This document shows positions 6,618-8,117 of a stretch of DNA of 8,117 nucleotides, one piece after another. The notes below the pieces were generated by a model. It saw only the letters and a list, made by a program, of their open reading frames with translations, made no database searches and was not told the DNA's origin. The stretch's first letter is position 1, and each line of letters begins with the position of its first letter. Origin of the DNA: Burkholderiales bacterium (lineage in GTDB: Bacteria; Pseudomonadota; Gammaproteobacteria; Burkholderiales; Burkholderiaceae_C); contig CANHOE010000109.1 of the NCBI GenBank assembly GCA_947462175.1, forward strand, positions 1 to 8,117, read 5' to 3'. The translations under genes were made by a program, and so were the position numbers.

Positions 6618-6812
6618 TCAATCCTCTGAATCGGGAATGCGCGAACGCAGGTAAATCAGGAGCACGCCAGCGGCAATCGACGCGCCGCCAATGAGCACGA
6701 TCGGCCAGCCGATCGACGCATCGGCCGACACGGTTGAAATGCCGAGCATCAGTACCAGCGCGCCGCCGAAGATGAGCGGCCAGGTGAGGTTGTAAATTTT
6801 CGATGGTTTCAT
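6618..6812 (-). CDS. Small two-helix membrane protein
   Basis: A 64-residue protein of unknown function with two predicted membrane helices: about 11-30 (PLIFGGALVLMLGISTVSA) and 36-55 (WPIVLIGGASIAAGVLLIYL). It has a basic N-terminus (MKPSKIYN) and an acidic C-terminal end (DSED). The frame is open upstream to 6962, but that part overlaps the ligase gene and is not protein-like, so I chose the ATG at 6812. No good Shine-Dalgarno sequence precedes this start. It begins 49 bases after the ligase stop and ends 4 bases before the Dabb start. Helix composition and spacing look like a real membrane protein rather than a chance reading frame, but I do not recognise a family. Confidence 0.72.
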   Translation of the reverse strand: MKPSKIYNLTWPLIFGGALVLMLGISTVSADASIGWPIVLIGGASIAAGVLLIYLRSRIPDSED

Positions 6813-6861
6813 GAGGCGGAAGTATCGACGCAGGCCACGCCACTGCAACGCCAGAGCGGAC

Positions 6862-8117
6862 TCAAACGCCCGGTAGGCGATGGTCGCGGTAGGTCGCGCG
6901 CAGCGCCGTCTTGAGCAGTTTGCCGGTGGCGGTGTGCGGGAGTTGATCGACGAACACGACATCGTCGGGAATCTGCCAGCGAGCCACCTTGCCGTCGAAG
7001 AAGTGCAACAGGTCTGCTGCGCTCACCTCAGCGCCGGGTTTGCGCACCACGACCAGCAGCGGCCGCTCGTCCCATTTCGGGTGATGGCAGGCGATCGCGG
7101 CGGCCTCGTGCACCGCCGGGTGTGCCATGGCGATGTTCTCGAGTGCGATCGAACTGATCCATTCGCCGCCGGACTTGATGACGTCCTTGCTGCGGTCGGT
7201 GATCTGCATGTAGCCGTCGGCGTCGATCGTGGCCACGTCGCCGGTCGGAAACCAGCGTTCGCCAGCCAGATCGATGTGCGGAGATTCGCTGCTGCCCAGG
7301 TAGCGATCCACCACCCAGTGGCCGCGCACCAGCAACTGGCCCGGCGTACAGCCGTCCCAGGGTAATGGCCGATCGTCGGCGTCGACGATGGCGAGGTCAA
7401 CGCCGTAGATCACCTTGCCCTGCTTCTGCTGCAGAAGGCGCCGCGATTCAGCATCGAGCGACGCGTGCTTGGCCTTCAGGTGGGCCAGCGTGCCCAGCGG
7501 GGAGGTTTCGGTCATGCCCCAGGCGTGGATGACCTCCAGCCCGAACTCGTCTTCCAGCGTTCGCATCATCGCGGGCGGGCAAGCAGCACCACCGATCACC
7601 GTGCGACGCAGCGTGCTGAACTGCAGCCCCTGCGCCTTCATGTGCGTGATCAGCCCCAGCCACACCGTCGGGACGCCGGCGGTGAAGGTCACGCGTTCGG
7701 ACTCCAGCAGCTCGTGCAGCGACGCCCCATCGAGCCGTGGGCCGGGGAACACCAGCTTGGCACCGACCATCGGCGCGGCAAAGGGCACGCCCCAGGCATT
7801 CACATGGAACATCGGCGTGACGGGGAGCACCACGTCGCGCGAGCCGATGCCCATGGCATCGACCGAGACCTGACCGAGCGCATGCAGCACTGTCGAGCGG
7901 TGGCTGTAAAGCACCCCCTTGGGCATACCGGTGGTGCCCGATGTGTAGCAGAGGCCCGACGCGGTGTTTTCATCGAACTCCGGCCAAACCCACTGGCCGT
8001 CTTCGGCGGCAAGCAGGTCTTCGTAGCAAAGCAGGTTTTTCACTGAGGACGTCGCCGGCATGTGTGCACGGTCTGTCATCAGCACGCAGTGCTCGACGCT
8101 TTCGAGCTGCGGTGCCA
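6862..8117 (-). CDS. Fatty-acyl-CoA ligase (AMP-binding, AlkK-like), 5' end cut by window edge
   Basis: About 418 residues of an ANL-superfamily acyl-CoA synthetase are visible; the frame runs open to the right edge, where codons for APQLESVEHCVLMTDRAHMP are still read, so roughly the first quarter is missing. It activates a carboxylic acid to acyl-AMP and then acyl-CoA. Motifs in order are the phosphate-binding loop YTSGTTGMPKG (around 7920-7955), WGMTETSP (around 7500-7525), GDVATIDADGYMQITDRSKD (around 7180-7240), with the motif Asp and the hinge region, and the C-terminal PHTATGKLLK with the adenylation lysine near 6919-6921. The overall pattern resembles the medium/long-chain ligases of the AlkK/DmdB type; chain-length preference cannot be read from this. 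The apparent start at 8085 (GTG) is only an internal codon. It is the first visible gene of the five-gene leftward block that includes a thioesterase. Confidence 0.92.
   Translation of the reverse strand, partial: APQLESVEHCVLMTDRAHMPATSSVKNLLCYEDLLAAEDGQWVWPEFDENTASGLCYTSGTTGMPKGVLYSHRSTVLHALGQVSVDAMGIGSRDVVLPVTPMFHVNAWGVPFAAPMVGAKLVFPGPRLDGASLHELLESERVTFTAGVPTVWLGLITHMKAQGLQFSTLRRTVIGGAACPPAMMRTLEDEFGLEVIHAWGMTETSPLGTLAHLKAKHASLDAESRRLLQQKQGKVIYGVDLAIVDADDRPLPWDGCTPGQLLVRGHWVVDRYLGSSESPHIDLAGERWFPTGDVATIDADGYMQITDRSKDVIKSGGEWISSIALENIAMAHPAVHEAAAIACHHPKWDERPLLVVVRKPGAEVSAADLLHFFDGKVARWQIPDDVVFVDQLPHTATGKLLKTALRATYRDHRLPGV

Noticed and set aside
6813..6861. Possible sigma-70 promoter (TTGCAG, 16 bases, GATACT, minus strand) before the small membrane protein
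   Set aside because: Only 3/6 and 4/6 matches, and the start would fall at the ATG itself. Too weak to list as a feature.
1..8117. CRISPR arrays, insertion sequences, tRNA/rRNA genes, phage or defence genes
   Set aside because: I looked on both strands and saw no repeat-spacer pattern, transposase, terminal inverted repeats, or cloverleaf-like segment. The gene content is ordinary chromosomal.

Overview
The window looks like chromosomal DNA of a high-GC betaproteobacterium, most likely Burkholderiales (Comamonadaceae or the Rubrivivax/Leptothrix group). This rests on GC-rich codon use, tightly packed housekeeping genes, and protein types I recognise from that group: a CinA-like stand-alone MoCF protein, an EI24/CysZ-like membrane protein, a TIGR00266/AIM24 protein and an AlkK-like acyl-CoA ligase. 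I could not run a taxonomic search, so the assignment is an inference. No IS, CRISPR, tRNA or rRNA is visible.

Layout, left to right. (1) Positions 1-243 carry no convincing gene, but look like a leftward NtrC-dependent sigma-54 control region: a near-perfect NtrC-type palindrome at 192-208, a second half-site at 226-231, and a -24/-12 element at 74-89 on the minus strand. The target gene lies beyond the left edge. (2) 244-2828 holds three minus-strand genes, transcribed in the order AIM24-family protein, EI24-family membrane protein, CinA-like MoCF-domain protein, with gaps of 55 and 10 bases. (3) 2829-3831 is the only loose stretch. It contains a plus-strand gene remnant resembling a PliI-type lysozyme inhibitor, broken by a one-base deletion near 3451-3458 and lacking a start codon and signal peptide. 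(4) 3832-8117 is a minus-strand block of five genes with overlaps or very short gaps: an acyl-CoA ligase (cut by the right edge), a 64-residue two-helix membrane protein, a Dabb-domain protein, an exported M3 oligopeptidase starting at TTG, and a PaaI-like hotdog thioesterase.

The five-gene block probably forms one transcript. The ligase and the thioesterase make and break acyl-CoA thioesters, so part of the block points to fatty or aromatic acid metabolism; the peptidase and the small proteins have no obvious place in that scheme. The AIM24-EI24-CinA group looks like a separate unit with its own clear ribosome binding site. I see no wholly new system here. The most informative items are the predicted nitrogen-control region at the left end and the decayed PliI-like gene.
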